Positions 26,101 through 34,511 of a stretch of 42,244 nucleotides of DNA are shown in pieces (the first letter of the stretch is position 1; each line of letters begins with the position of its first letter). A program made the translations under genes and the position numbers. The notes beneath the pieces are model-generated. The model saw only the letters and a program-made list of their open reading frames with translations, did not search any database and was not told the DNA's origin. Source of the stretch: Gallionellaceae bacterium (GTDB lineage Bacteria; Pseudomonadota; Gammaproteobacteria; Burkholderiales; Gallionellaceae); contig WSYA01000015.1 of the NCBI GenBank assembly GCA_009773615.1, forward strand, positions 1-42,244. The letters are read 5' to 3'.

Positions 26101-26181
26101 ATTAGTCTTCTCCGAAACTTACTTTGTCCAGGTGCAACTTGCCACGTTTGCCGCGTTGTCAAATATTACTTGAGGTTAATT

Positions 26182-27306
26182 ATGAAGAAAAAAAATCCAC
26201 GCTTTCAGATATCCGCATGCGTTTTAGCCATGCTCTGCGCTTTCGTATCACCTGCTCAGGCAGCCGCTCAGCCCGCCAAATTCGTCGTTCCTGACGGCCA
26301 GATACAAGCATTGGGCATTACGACTGCGCCATTACAGAGTCAAACAGATTCGGTACGCGCCAGTTTTCCAGCTCAGGTTGTAGTCCCGCCAAACGCCGAG
26401 CAGGTCATCAGTTCACCGGTGACCGGCTTGGTATTTCAACTGTTGGTTCAACAAAACCAAGTGGTGCGTAAGGGCGCGCCGCTGGTTCGCATCTCCAGCC
26501 CGGAATTCGGCCAATTTCAATTGCAGTTACTCCAGGCAAGCTCTCGTGTCACGCTTGCGCGGCAAACCGCGCAGCGCGAGCAACAGCTGTTCGATGACGG
26601 CATCATCCCCCAACGCCGCGTACAGGAGGCGCAAGCCGGGTTGAAAGAAGGCGAAGCCGCGCTTAAACAGGCCAAGGCGATATTGCGTTTAACGGGCATG
26701 CCTAACGAAACGATTGATGGGATTGCCGCTTCCGGCAATCCGCAGGAAAGCTTGACGCTGCTATCGACGCAAGCAGGGATTGTGACCGAGATTAATGTCA
26801 AGGCTGGCCAGCGTGTGGATTCGGCCAGCCCGTTATTGCATGTGGTACAGACCGATACGCTTTGGCTCGACATTCAAGTCCCTGTGTCCGAGAGTGCCAG
26901 TTGGCAACCCGGAACCAAGCTAAAGGTGCAAGGCCGCGACATTGTGGCGCGTATTTTGAGCATTAGCACTAGCGTTTCGTCTGGTAGCCAGACGGTAGTG
27001 CTGCGCGCGGCAATCGAGGGCAAGGCCGGACAGGTACGCCCCGGCGAATTTTTGACTATCGAGTTGCCCGTCGTGGCTACAGCTGGTGATTGGGACTTGC
27101 CATTGTCCGCCGTGGTCCACGATGGCAATCAGGCTTATGTATTCATCCGCACGGCGGACGGCTTTGAAGCCAGGCCGGTAACGGTTGTGGCCAGAGCCGG
27201 GCAGCGGGTGCGGGCGCAAGGTCCGCTCAAGGCCAGCGAACAAGTCGCCGTTAGTGGCGTGGTGGCGCTCAAAGGTGCTTGGCTCGACACAAAGGGAGGT
27301 AAATAA
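26182..27306 (+). CDS. czcB: RND efflux membrane fusion protein (CzcB/CusB-like)
   Basis: The periplasmic adaptor that links the RND pump to the outer-membrane channel. The 374-residue precursor has a signal peptide ending in SPAQA, a barrel-sandwich half (VISSPVTGLVFQLLVQQNQVVRKGAPLVRISS), a helical hairpin (about 120-170, QLLQASSRVTLARQ), the return lipoyl half (STQAGIVTEINVKAGQRVDSA), then beta-barrel and membrane-proximal domains. It lacks the His-rich N-terminus of Cupriavidus CzcB. The ATG at 26182 follows GAGGT; the TTG at 26170 is an unlikely start. Its TAA shares one base with the pump ATG. The symbol reflects family, not proven metal. Confidence 0.85.
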   Translation: MKKKNPRFQISACVLAMLCAFVSPAQAAAQPAKFVVPDGQIQALGITTAPLQSQTDSVRASFPAQVVVPPNAEQVISSPVTGLVFQLLVQQNQVVRKGAPLVRISSPEFGQFQLQLLQASSRVTLARQTAQREQQLFDDGIIPQRRVQEAQAGLKEGEAALKQAKAILRLTGMPNETIDGIAASGNPQESLTLLSTQAGIVTEINVKAGQRVDSASPLLHVVQTDTLWLDIQVPVSESASWQPGTKLKVQGRDIVARILSISTSVSSGSQTVVLRAAIEGKAGQVRPGEFLTIELPVVATAGDWDLPLSAVVHDGNQAYVFIRTADGFEARPVTVVARAGQRVRAQGPLKASEQVAVSGVVALKGAWLDTKGGK

Positions 27307-30300
27307 TGCTTGCCCGCCTTGTTCAGTTTTCCTTAGCGCAACGACTATTTGTCCTGCTCGCGATGCTCCTCGTCGCGGGCGCGGGCGGATACGCCTATCA
27401 GGGTTTGCCGATAGATGCATTTCCTGACGTGGCGAGCACTCAGGTCAAGATCATCATGAAAGTCCCCGGCATGACACCGGAGGAAATCGAAAACCGCATT
27501 GCGGTACCGATTGAAGTCGAGATGCTCGGTATCCCAAAAACAAAAATTCTGCGCTCGATGACAAAGTACGGTTTGATGGATATCACGATCGACTTTGAGG
27601 ATGGCACCGATATCTATTGGGCGCGCCAACAAGTCAGCGAACGGCTGGGCGGGCTCGCAGGAAGCTTGCCGGCTGACATTTCGGGCGGCATGGCACCGAT
27701 CACGACACCTTTGGGCGAAATGTATATGTTCACCGTCGAAGGCGAGGGACTGTCCTTGGCGGAACGCCGCAGCGTGCTCGATTGGGTCATTCGCCCGGCA
27801 CTGCGAACCGTGCCGGGCGTGGCCGATGTCAATTCTTTGGGTGGTGTCGTCCGCGCTTTCGAAGTCGTACCGGATCAGGTAAAGATGGCGGCGAGCGGCG
27901 TGACGATGGCGCAACTTAAGGGAGTGATCGAAACTAACAATCGCAACGACGGCGCAGGAAAGCTCAACGAAGGCGACGAAGTGCTGCTCGTTCGCAGCGA
28001 GGGTAGTATTACGAGCCTAGATGATCTGCGCTCGGTGGTGGTGACCATGAAAGACGGGGCGCCCGTTCGTGTGGGTGACTTGGCCGAGGTCAAGATCGGC
28101 ACGGTTACCCGCTACGGTGTGGTCACGCAGAGTGGACGTGGAGAAGCGGTGCAAGGTTTAGTGCTTGGACTGGCCGGTGCTAATGCACAAAAAGTGGTCG
28201 AGGGCGTAAGCAAGAAACTGGAAGAGCTGAAACCGACTTTGCCGCCGGGCGTTCAGATCAATACGTTCTACAACCGCGCTTCGCTGGTCTCGAAGGCGGT
28301 GGGCGCAATTTCCTCGGCGCTGATCGAGGCGACTGTGCTGGTTATCGTGTTGCTCGGGCTATTTCTGGGAAATATTCGCGCGGCTTTGACGGTGGCCCTA
28401 GTGCTTCCGCTGGCGGCACTGATTACGTTCATCCTGATGCGCATCTTCGGCATGTCGGCGAACTTGATGAGCCTCGGCGGGTTAGCGATTGCAATCGGCA
28501 TGCTGGTCGATGCCGCCGTGGTAGTGGTGGAAAACATCGTGGAGCGTCTTGCGACCGACCCCACCGCTGGAAAACTGCCGCGCCTGCATACAATTTACCG
28601 CGCGGTGCGCGAGGTGGCGGTTCCGGTCACAGCCGGAGTTTTGATCATCATTACGGTGTTCCTGCCGCTGCTGACCTTGCAGGATATCGAAGGCAAGTTC
28701 TTCGTGCCGGTGGCCATGACCATCGTCTTCGCCCTTGCCGGTTCGCTGGTGTTGTCGTTGACGGTCATACCGATGCTGGCATCTTACCTGTTGCGAGAAG
28801 TAAAGCACGAAGACCCGTGGCTGCCGCGCAAACTGCTTGCGCTGTATGAGCCCATTCTCGCCTGGGGTATGCGCAGGCAGCGCATCGTCGTGGTCGTTGC
28901 CGTGGCAATGCTGGTGGCGGCCGGTGTAATTTATACTCAGGTCGGCAAGACGTTCATGCCGACAATGGACGAGGGTGATCTGATTGTCGGCATCGAGAAG
29001 CTACCTTCGATCAGCCTCGAACAAAGCGCCGCACTTGATCTGAAAATTCATCGCGCCATCATGCAGGCAATACCGGAGATCAGCGGCATCGTGGCGCGCG
29101 CAGGCTCAGACGAAATCGGGCTTGACCCGATGGGGCTCAACCAGTCCGACACGTATTTGTTGATGAAGCCGAAAGGCGAGTGGCGCATGAAGAGCAAGGA
29201 AGCTCTGATGGACGAAGTGCGCAAGGTGCTCGATCCCATGCCCGGCATCAAGTACAGCTTCACGCAACCGATCGAAATGCGCGTATCGGAAATGATTGTC
29301 GGTGTGCGTGGCGACCTTGCGGTCAAGATTTTCGGCCCCGACCTCGACAAGCTGAACGAATACGCGAAACAGGTTGAAGCGCTGCTCAAGACAGTTCCCG
29401 GCAATCAAGACGTATACACGGTGCAGAACGATGGTGTGCAGTACTTGCGTGTGCGGGTGGATCGTTTGCAGGCCGGTCGGCTCGGTTTGAGTGTGGCAGA
29501 GATTCAGGATGCGCTACGCACTCAAATCGTGGGGCAGAACGCCGGGATTGTCATCGAGGGCAATCGCCGCACGCCGATTGTGCTGCGTGGCGAGGAAAGT
29601 ATACGTGTGTCGCCGGCCGATTTCGGGGCGATGCGCATTACCACCAAGGATGGCAATACCGTCCCATTGGCCAGCGTCGCCAAGCTGGAACGCGCCGAAG
29701 GTCCGGTCAAGATAGATCGTGAAATGGGCAGCCGTTATAGCGTGGTCATTGCCAATGTAGGTGGCCGGGATCTGGTCGGTTTCGTCGAAGAAGCAAAGGC
29801 GCTCGTCACTCAGAAGCTCTCGATGCCGACAGGCTACCGCATCACCTGGGGCGGACAGTTCGAGAACCAGCAACGTGCGGCTGCCCGGTTGACCGTAGTC
29901 GTCCCGGTCGCGCTCGGGCTGATATTTTTGCTGCTGTTTTCAACCTTCCGTTCGGTTCGCCAGGCTTTGCTCATTCTGAGCAACATCCCATTCGCTCTGG
30001 TCGGCGGCATCGTCGCTTTATGGGTGACGGGAGAATACCTGTCGCTGCCTGCATCCGTCGGCTTTATTGCTCTGCTCGGCATTACGGTTCTGAACGGTGT
30101 CGTGTTGGTCAGCTATTTCAACCAGCTTCATAGCGAAGGGATGAAATTGAGCGAAGTCGTCGTGCAGGGTGCAAAGCGTCGCTTGCGGCCGGTGCTGATG
30201 ACCGCCTCGATCACCGCATTCGGCTTGATCCCGCTGCTGTTCGCGACAGGGCCGGGCTCGGAGATTCAGCGCCCGCTCGCCATTGTCGTGATCGGCGGCC

Positions 30301-30491
30301 TCATTACCGCCACGGCACTGACGCTGATCCTGATACCGATCTTGTATTTGCGCTTCGCTTTTCCAAGCGAGCATGGCAATGATGTTGCTCATGACAACGA
30401 AACCCACCACATCCCTCTCCCTCAGACGGGCGAAGGGGAAATTGAATCGCTACGCGAGTTTAGCGTTACACGAAAGGACTCCCATGTCTGA
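27306..30491 (+). CDS. czcA: Heavy-metal efflux RND pump (CzcA/CusA family)
   Basis: A proton-driven inner-membrane pump that moves metal ions through the tripartite channel. The 1061 residues follow the HME-RND plan: TM1, a large periplasmic loop, TM2-6, TM7, a second loop, TM8-12. The proton-relay segment in TM4 reads AIGMLVDAAVVVVEN with Asp402 and Glu409. The DFG motif typical of CzcA (whose first Asp is also needed there) is replaced by AIG, as in CusA-like pumps, so substrate (Co/Ni/Zn versus Cu/Ag) cannot be read from it. The C-terminal 40 residues or so are polar and include HIPLPQTGEGE, coded by DNA that looks like a captured intergenic repeat. It overlaps the next gene by 8 bases. 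Confidence 0.93.
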   Translation: MLARLVQFSLAQRLFVLLAMLLVAGAGGYAYQGLPIDAFPDVASTQVKIIMKVPGMTPEEIENRIAVPIEVEMLGIPKTKILRSMTKYGLMDITIDFEDGTDIYWARQQVSERLGGLAGSLPADISGGMAPITTPLGEMYMFTVEGEGLSLAERRSVLDWVIRPALRTVPGVADVNSLGGVVRAFEVVPDQVKMAASGVTMAQLKGVIETNNRNDGAGKLNEGDEVLLVRSEGSITSLDDLRSVVVTMKDGAPVRVGDLAEVKIGTVTRYGVVTQSGRGEAVQGLVLGLAGANAQKVVEGVSKKLEELKPTLPPGVQINTFYNRASLVSKAVGAISSALIEATVLVIVLLGLFLGNIRAALTVALVLPLAALITFILMRIFGMSANLMSLGGLAIAIGMLVDAAVVVVENIVERLATDPTAGKLPRLHTIYRAVREVAVPVTAGVLIIITVFLPLLTLQDIEGKFFVPVAMTIVFALAGSLVLSLTVIPMLASYLLREVKHEDPWLPRKLLALYEPILAWGMRRQRIVVVVAVAMLVAAGVIYTQVGKTFMPTMDEGDLIVGIEKLPSISLEQSAALDLKIHRAIMQAIPEISGIVARAGSDEIGLDPMGLNQSDTYLLMKPKGEWRMKSKEALMDEVRKVLDPMPGIKYSFTQPIEMRVSEMIVGVRGDLAVKIFGPDLDKLNEYAKQVEALLKTVPGNQDVYTVQNDGVQYLRVRVDRLQAGRLGLSVAEIQDALRTQIVGQNAGIVIEGNRRTPIVLRGEESIRVSPADFGAMRITTKDGNTVPLASVAKLERAEGPVKIDREMGSRYSVVIANVGGRDLVGFVEEAKALVTQKLSMPTGYRITWGGQFENQQRAAARLTVVVPVALGLIFLLLFSTFRSVRQALLILSNIPFALVGGIVALWVTGEYLSLPASVGFIALLGITVLNGVVLVSYFNQLHSEGMKLSEVVVQGAKRRLRPVLMTASITAFGLIPLLFATGPGSEIQRPLAIVVIGGLITATALTLILIPILYLRFAFPSEHGNDVAHDNETHHIPLPQTGEGEIESLREFSVTRKDSHV

Positions 30492-30786
30492 ATTTTGCTT
30501 AAATCTATTGTGTCCACTGGCGGTCGAAGAAAAATTGCTCGACCTGCTGCTCATGTCACCCAATGTGGAGGTTTTTACCAGCACTCCGACAGCTGCGCAT
30601 GGGTTGGCCTCCGGGCACTTGAGCCAAACCGAACAAGTGCTTGGCCGGATGCTAGCCACACAGATACAGGTGTTGCTCTCTGAAGCAGACAAAGAAGTGC
30701 TGCTCAAAATCATTCAACAGCAATTTTCCGGTGTAGGCCTGCGTTATTGGGTATCGCCAGTCATCGATTCCGGGAGGTTTGCATGA
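30484..30786 (+). CDS. DUF3240-family small protein
   Basis: A 100-residue soluble protein (MSEFCLNLLCPLAVEEKLLDLLLM...), with the pattern of the DUF3240 family that accompanies heavy-metal RND operons. Its size and alternation of strands and helices recall PII-like or ferredoxin-like folds, which might suggest a regulatory role on the pump; that is inference. The ATG at 30484 lies inside the end of the pump gene. The TGA overlaps the next ATG as ATGA. Being sandwiched between pump and outer-membrane factor, it is surely co-translated with them. Confidence 0.7.
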   Translation: MSEFCLNLLCPLAVEEKLLDLLLMSPNVEVFTSTPTAAHGLASGHLSQTEQVLGRMLATQIQVLLSEADKEVLLKIIQQQFSGVGLRYWVSPVIDSGRFA

Positions 30787-32063
30787 AATACAAACTACTG
30801 TACGGTCAATCTGCTTTGTTGCTCGCTTTATTGAGCGGCATTGCCTGTGCCGAAGAAATTAACCGTCCCGATCTGCCGCTCCCCGCACAAGTGGAAAGCG
30901 CGCTGAGCCAACACCTGCTGGTGTTGAATGCCGGCAATGAACTAAGAATGGAACACGCCAACCAGCGCAAGTGGAACAGCGGACATTATGAGTTTAACCT
31001 TCGCGCTGGCACGGGGACACGCAACATTGTCAGTACCGGACAAAATCTCAAGGAATGGGATGTCGCACTGGAACGCCCGCTGCGCCTGTTCAACAAAGTG
31101 GGCATTGATGAAGAGATCGGCGCGGCCAGTGTCGCACGCGCCGAATATGCGCTCGGTGATGCGCGCCACGAAGCCGGACGCAGCCTGTTGCGGCTGTGGT
31201 TCGCATGGCAACGCGAGCAAGTTCAGGTCGCGCTGTGGCAACAGCAGGTAGATATCTTCAAGCAACAAACGCAAATGACCGAGAAGCGCGTCAAGGCAGG
31301 TGATGCGCCAAAACTGGAATTGAATCAGGCACAGGCCGCCGCTGCACAAGCCGGCGTGTCATGGCTTCAAGCCCAATTGCGTGCGCAACTTGCGGGAAAT
31401 GATTTGTTGCGCCAGTTTCCCGCCATCCGGTTACCGGAAAAATTGTCGCCCGCTATACCCCAAGCCATCGAGCATGATTTTGCCTTCTGGAAGTTACGCA
31501 TACTCGAAGACAACCACGAACTCGGCATGATCCAAAAACAAAGTCGGGTACAGCAACTACTGGCACAGCGCAGTCGCGCGGAGCAATTGCCGGATCCTAC
31601 TGTCGGCCTGCGCTACTCGAACGAACAGGGTGGCAATGAAAAAGCGGCTGGCGTGTATGTCAGCGTACCGCTCTCATTCGGTCAACGCAGTGCAACGGCA
31701 GAGGTGGCAGCGCAACAGGCCTCTATTGCAGCCGATCAGGAAGTCTTTGTTAAACACCGTCTGGAAGGCGACATCTATGCCGCGCATACTCAAGCGATGA
31801 GCAGCTTTGTCACTTGGCAACAGGCGCATGAGGCAGCACAGGCGATACGCAGCAATGCCGAACTGTTAGCCAAGGCTTATAGCTTGGGCGAAAGTAGTCT
31901 GTCGGACAACCTTAACGCACGTCGTTTTGCTTTGGAGTCCTCGCTAGCGGAAAACCTCGCGCAACTCGATGCCAACGAAGCGCGCTATCGTCTGCTGCTG
32001 GATGCCCATCAACTATGGCCGTTAGAGAATGATGCGGATGAACAACACGCCAATCACTACTGA
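30783..32063 (+). CDS. czcC: TolC-family outer-membrane efflux protein (CzcC-like)
   Basis: The outer-membrane channel of the tripartite metal pump. The 426-residue precursor has a signal peptide ending in IACA, then the two long helical hairpin repeats of the family: ARHEAGRSLLRLWFAWQREQVQVALWQQQVDIFKQ in repeat one and a matching LEGDIYAAHTQAM segment in repeat two. A PDPTVGLRYS strand lies between them. The start at 30783 has GGGAGG upstream and overlaps the DUF3240 stop. The order is adaptor, pump, DUF3240, channel, whereas Cupriavidus has channel first. Confidence 0.85.
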   Translation: MKYKLLYGQSALLLALLSGIACAEEINRPDLPLPAQVESALSQHLLVLNAGNELRMEHANQRKWNSGHYEFNLRAGTGTRNIVSTGQNLKEWDVALERPLRLFNKVGIDEEIGAASVARAEYALGDARHEAGRSLLRLWFAWQREQVQVALWQQQVDIFKQQTQMTEKRVKAGDAPKLELNQAQAAAAQAGVSWLQAQLRAQLAGNDLLRQFPAIRLPEKLSPAIPQAIEHDFAFWKLRILEDNHELGMIQKQSRVQQLLAQRSRAEQLPDPTVGLRYSNEQGGNEKAAGVYVSVPLSFGQRSATAEVAAQQASIAADQEVFVKHRLEGDIYAAHTQAMSSFVTWQQAHEAAQAIRSNAELLAKAYSLGESSLSDNLNARRFALESSLAENLAQLDANEARYRLLLDAHQLWPLENDADEQHANHY

Positions 32064-32080
32064 TGAAACTGCTGACAGAT

Positions 32081-32151
32081 GCGTAGGGGGGGCAGGTTTC
32101 ATCTGCCCGCGCGGAAGAATGGTGGGCAAAAAGGACGTCCCCCCCTTGCGC
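32081..32151. repeat. Inverted repeat with G7/C7 tracts upstream of the CDF exporter
   Basis: Seven G (32086-32092) and seven C (32139-32145) lie in inverted order, extended outwards by TGCG(TA) and (TT)GCGCA. Inside are smaller hairpins: GGCAG/CTGCC around 32091-32107 and GCCC/GGGC around 32105-32127. The structure fills much of the 168-base gap, which has no gene. It may be a dispersed repeat or a pair of sites for a G-tract-binding metal regulator. Confidence 0.55.
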
Positions 32152-32231
32152 AGCCTAAGTTAGCCTCCAAGGCGAAGCAGCAGCATTCGGCAATAGTTTT
32201 AACGTAGATTAACCCTAGGAGTTATCAGTTT

Positions 32232-33170
32232 ATGCACACCCATGACATATCCAGATGGCAGCACGAGCATGTTTTTGATTCCGGTAGCCAATTGGCAGAG
32301 CGTGGTGCCAAAGCTGTGATGTGGATCACTCTCATCATGATGGTGATCGAGATTGCAGGTGGCTGGTGGTACAACTCAATGGCACTGCTGGCAGATGGCT
32401 GGCATATGAGTTCACATGCCTTGGCGCTTGGCTTAAGTGCCTTCGCATATGCGGCGGCAAGACACTATGCCCGCGATCCCCGTTTTGCTTTTGGTACATG
32501 GAAAATCGAAATTTTAGCCGGTTATACCAGCGCTATTCTGTTGTTATGCGTTGCCGTCATTATGGTTGTGAGTTCCGTTGATCGCCTGCTGTCGCCGCAG
32601 CCAATTCACTACCTGGAAGCAATGCTTGTCGCCGGTATCGGTCTAGCAGTTAACCTTGTGTGCGCCTACATTCTGGGTCGCGCGCATCATCACCATGAAC
32701 ACCACCATCACCATGACGGTCATGACGACCATCACCACGACTTGAATTTGAAGTCCGCCTATCTTCACGTCATGGCTGACGCAGCCACCTCCGTATTGGC
32801 AATAGTCGCACTTGCCGGAGGCTGGCTGTATGGCTGGGCGTGGCTTGATCCAGTTATGGGAGTCGTAGGCGCTGGACTCATCGTAGTTTGGGCGCGCGGC
32901 CTGACTATTGAAACGGGGAAAGTTCTACTGGATCGGGAAATGGATCATGGCGTGGTTGACGAAATACGCGAGGTAATCGAAACAAATTTTTCTGAAGGCG
33001 GCTCCAGTTTGGCTGATCTGCATGTGTGGAGGGTTGGGAAGAGCGCGTATTCCGCCGCGCTGGTTGTTGTTACTCACGATCCATATCTTACGCCTGAACG
33101 TATTAAGGCCGCCTTGCGGATACACGAAGAAATCGTGCATGTCACCATAGAGATAAATCAGTGTACTTAA
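32232..33170 (+). CDS. dmeF: CDF-family Co(II)/Ni(II) exporter DmeF
   Basis: A cation diffusion facilitator that exports divalent metal, in the DmeF group linked to cobalt and nickel. The 312-residue protein opens HDISRWQHEHVFD, a hallmark of the group. TM2 has the metal site ALLADGWHMSSHALAL. A His-rich cytoplasmic loop (HHHHEHHHHHDGHDDHHH) lies between TM4 and TM5, HVMADAATSVLAI in TM5 carries the second metal site, and a C-terminal metallochaperone-like domain follows (ADLHVWRVGKSAYSAALVVV). CTAGGAG lies about 11 bases before the ATG. Its place after the RND genes suggests a joint response: CDF to the periplasm, RND onward. Confidence 0.9.
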   Translation: MHTHDISRWQHEHVFDSGSQLAERGAKAVMWITLIMMVIEIAGGWWYNSMALLADGWHMSSHALALGLSAFAYAAARHYARDPRFAFGTWKIEILAGYTSAILLLCVAVIMVVSSVDRLLSPQPIHYLEAMLVAGIGLAVNLVCAYILGRAHHHHEHHHHHDGHDDHHHDLNLKSAYLHVMADAATSVLAIVALAGGWLYGWAWLDPVMGVVGAGLIVVWARGLTIETGKVLLDREMDHGVVDEIREVIETNFSEGGSSLADLHVWRVGKSAYSAALVVVTHDPYLTPERIKAALRIHEEIVHVTIEINQCT

Positions 33171-33217
33171 CATCAGGTAGTCATATATTGCGCATTCGCT
33201 GATCCGGTTCACGGAAC

Positions 33218-33242
33218 GGTGGGCACACAGGGCATGCCCACC
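33218..33242. repeat. 8-bp inverted repeat GGTGGGCA/TGCCCACC
   Basis: GGTGGGCA (33218-33225) and TGCCCACC (33235-33242) are exact reverse complements around a 9-base loop. GGTGGGCA also occurs in the inverted-repeat region upstream of dmeF (about 32121-32128), suggesting a dispersed intergenic repeat. The 183-base gap holds no gene. No T-run follows, so it is not a typical terminator. Confidence 0.55.
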
Positions 33243-33353
33243 CAAGCTGATGAAACCACCTAGCCATTGGTTATTTCGCGGTTCGGTGCCATCTGGCGCG
33301 CGCTCGACACCGCCCCGCTGCATTACGAATTTTGAATAATGAAAGGAAATGCA

Positions 33354-33806
33354 ATGAAAATTTTTTACTTGGGTATGCTGGCAATTTTGCTCTTGACCGG
33401 TTGTGCCAGCCATGTTCACCAGATGGTCAGGGAAAACGATTCGCCGTTTATTGCAGGAGAACTTGCTCATGAAGATGGAGAGAGAAATCGACTCGCGCTG
33501 ACGACATTTAATCGTCGTTACGAGGCTCATGCTTTTGTTGTCGAACGCCAGACTTATTTGGCGGCTCTACGCAAGCGCTATTACGGCGTTAATCCAAAGC
33601 ATGGGGAACAGATTTTTGCCGGCCTTGATGCCGATCATGTGACTTATTCCATCGAGACAATTGCCAGATCAGCTGAGGGGCATGAAGTCTCCTGTCGTTT
33701 GGTGTGGGCAACCGTGGTTGGCCGTGCAGCCGATGCTGCAACGCATCACCAATCCCAATATGGATGCTGCCGTGGGGGATGCATTAGTGGTCGGCACACG
33801 GTTTGA
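33354..33806 (+). CDS. Small lipoprotein, probably frameshifted near its 3' end
   Basis: A 150-residue frame starting MKIFYLGMLAILLLTGCASHVHQM, with a lipobox LLTGC, and AAGGA six bases before the ATG at 33354. The body reads well as protein to about SAEGHEVSC. After that the frame gives an unlikely end (QYGCCRGGCISGRHTV) and stops at 33806. In the +1 frame the sequence is open from before 33682 to a TAA at 33817-33819 and ends MDAAVGDALVVGTRFEVAL, which looks genuine. One base insertion around 33690-33715, by mutation or sequencing error, would explain this. I do not recognise the family. Confidence 0.6.
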   Translation: MKIFYLGMLAILLLTGCASHVHQMVRENDSPFIAGELAHEDGERNRLALTTFNRRYEAHAFVVERQTYLAALRKRYYGVNPKHGEQIFAGLDADHVTYSIETIARSAEGHEVSCRLVWATVVGRAADAATHHQSQYGCCRGGCISGRHTV

Positions 33807-33892
33807 GGTGGCGCTCTAAGGGCTCGTTAGTCAAGCTGGCTCCTACAAAAATTGCCAGCCTCATGTGAAATTTTGCCACGTCCAGACTACGA

Positions 33893-34222
33893 CTAAAGCT
33901 CCGTATATTTCTTTGCCACACCCTTGGACTTTTCCACCGGATATTTAAGCGCGTTTTTCTCGATCTTCTCCAACACGATCTGCTTAACATCAAAACCGTA
34001 TTGCTCGGCCAGCAAAAAAGCGAACGCAAAAACATCCGCCAGCTCTTCCTTCACCTGAACGATGTCCGCCTGCTCGGAAGATTTCCACAGAAAAGTTTCG
34101 AGCAATTCTCCCGCTTCGATATTCAGCGCCAGCGCGAGGTCTTTGGGATTATGGAATTGCGCCCAATCGCGCTCGTCGCGGAATTTAATCAACGATTCAG
34201 TGAGTTCCGTAATTTCATTCAC
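33893..34222 (-). CDS. MazG-like nucleotide pyrophosphohydrolase
   Basis: A 109-residue all-alpha NTP pyrophosphohydrolase of the MazG/RS21-C6 type, which hydrolyses (d)NTPs to monophosphates for pool cleaning. The metal-binding EXXE...EXXD pattern is visible: Glu36-Glu39 in NIEAGELLETFLW and Glu60-Asp63 in KEELADVFAF. The conserved ending KIEKNALKYPVEKSKG is present. It is short and single-domain, unlike E. coli MazG. It stands alone on the minus strand, downstream of tRNA-Ser and its terminator. Confidence 0.85.
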   Translation of the reverse strand: MNEITELTESLIKFRDERDWAQFHNPKDLALALNIEAGELLETFLWKSSEQADIVQVKEELADVFAFAFLLAEQYGFDVKQIVLEKIEKNALKYPVEKSKGVAKKYTEL

Positions 34223-34332
34223 GTGAAATCCAATTCAATTATTGAGGGCGTTTGTCTGTAGCAGGTTGAGATTGTAATTCAGGGATCGCGAGAAACTTGC
34301 TTCAGCGCATTACCTGCTATGGAGCTAAAGAG

Positions 34333-34362
34333 AAAAAGCCCGTGAAACTCACGGGCTTTTTT
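34333..34362. terminator. Intrinsic terminator after tRNA-Ser
   Basis: GCCCGTGA (34338-34345) pairs with TCACGGGC (34349-34356) around a 3-base loop, with five A on one side and six T on the other. On the minus strand it ends the tRNA-Ser transcript five bases beyond the 3' CCA, and the symmetry lets it work for the plus strand too. Confidence 0.88.
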
Positions 34363-34367
34363 GATAC

Positions 34368-34458
34368 TGGCGGAGGGGGGGGGATTCGAACCCCCGTTAG
34401 GCTATAAACCTAAACACGCTTTCCAGGCGTGCGACTTAAACCGCTCATCCACCCCTCC
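34368..34458 (-). tRNA. tRNA-Ser (anticodon GGA)
   Basis: On the minus strand the sequence folds as a class II tRNA. The acceptor GGAGGGG pairs with CCCCTCC, with discriminator G and encoded CCA (34368-34370). The anticodon stem CACGC/GCGTG holds the loop CTGGAAA with anticodon GGA. The long variable arm typical of serine tRNA is TTTAGGTTTATAGCCTAAC. The T arm GGGGG-TTCGAAT-CCCCC completes it. It reads UCC and UCU codons. Confidence 0.97.
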
Positions 34459-34469
34459 GAAGGGCGCGC

Positions 34470-34498
34470 AGAATAAACCAGAAAGGGGTTTACTGCAA
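34470..34498 (-). promoter_or_regulatory. Promoter of tRNA-Ser
   Basis: On the minus strand: TTGCAG (34493-34498), 17-base spacer, TATTCT (34470-34475), then the G/C-rich discriminator GCGCGCCC running to the tRNA 5' end. A GC-rich discriminator is usual for stable-RNA promoters under stringent control. Predicted start near 34463. Confidence 0.6.
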
Positions 34499-34511
34499 CC
34501 GAAACAAGGCT

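Noticed and set aside
26013..26181. Possible metal riboswitch in the gap before the adaptor gene
   Set aside because: I see a promoter and a flanking dyad but no conserved riboswitch core or terminator/anti-terminator pair.
30405..30440. REP-like stretch (CCCTCTCCCTCAGACGGGCG) in the 3' end of the pump gene
   Set aside because: It resembles common intergenic repeats, but it is in frame, has no clear matching arm, and only lengthens a tolerant C-terminal tail. It is noted in the gene entry.
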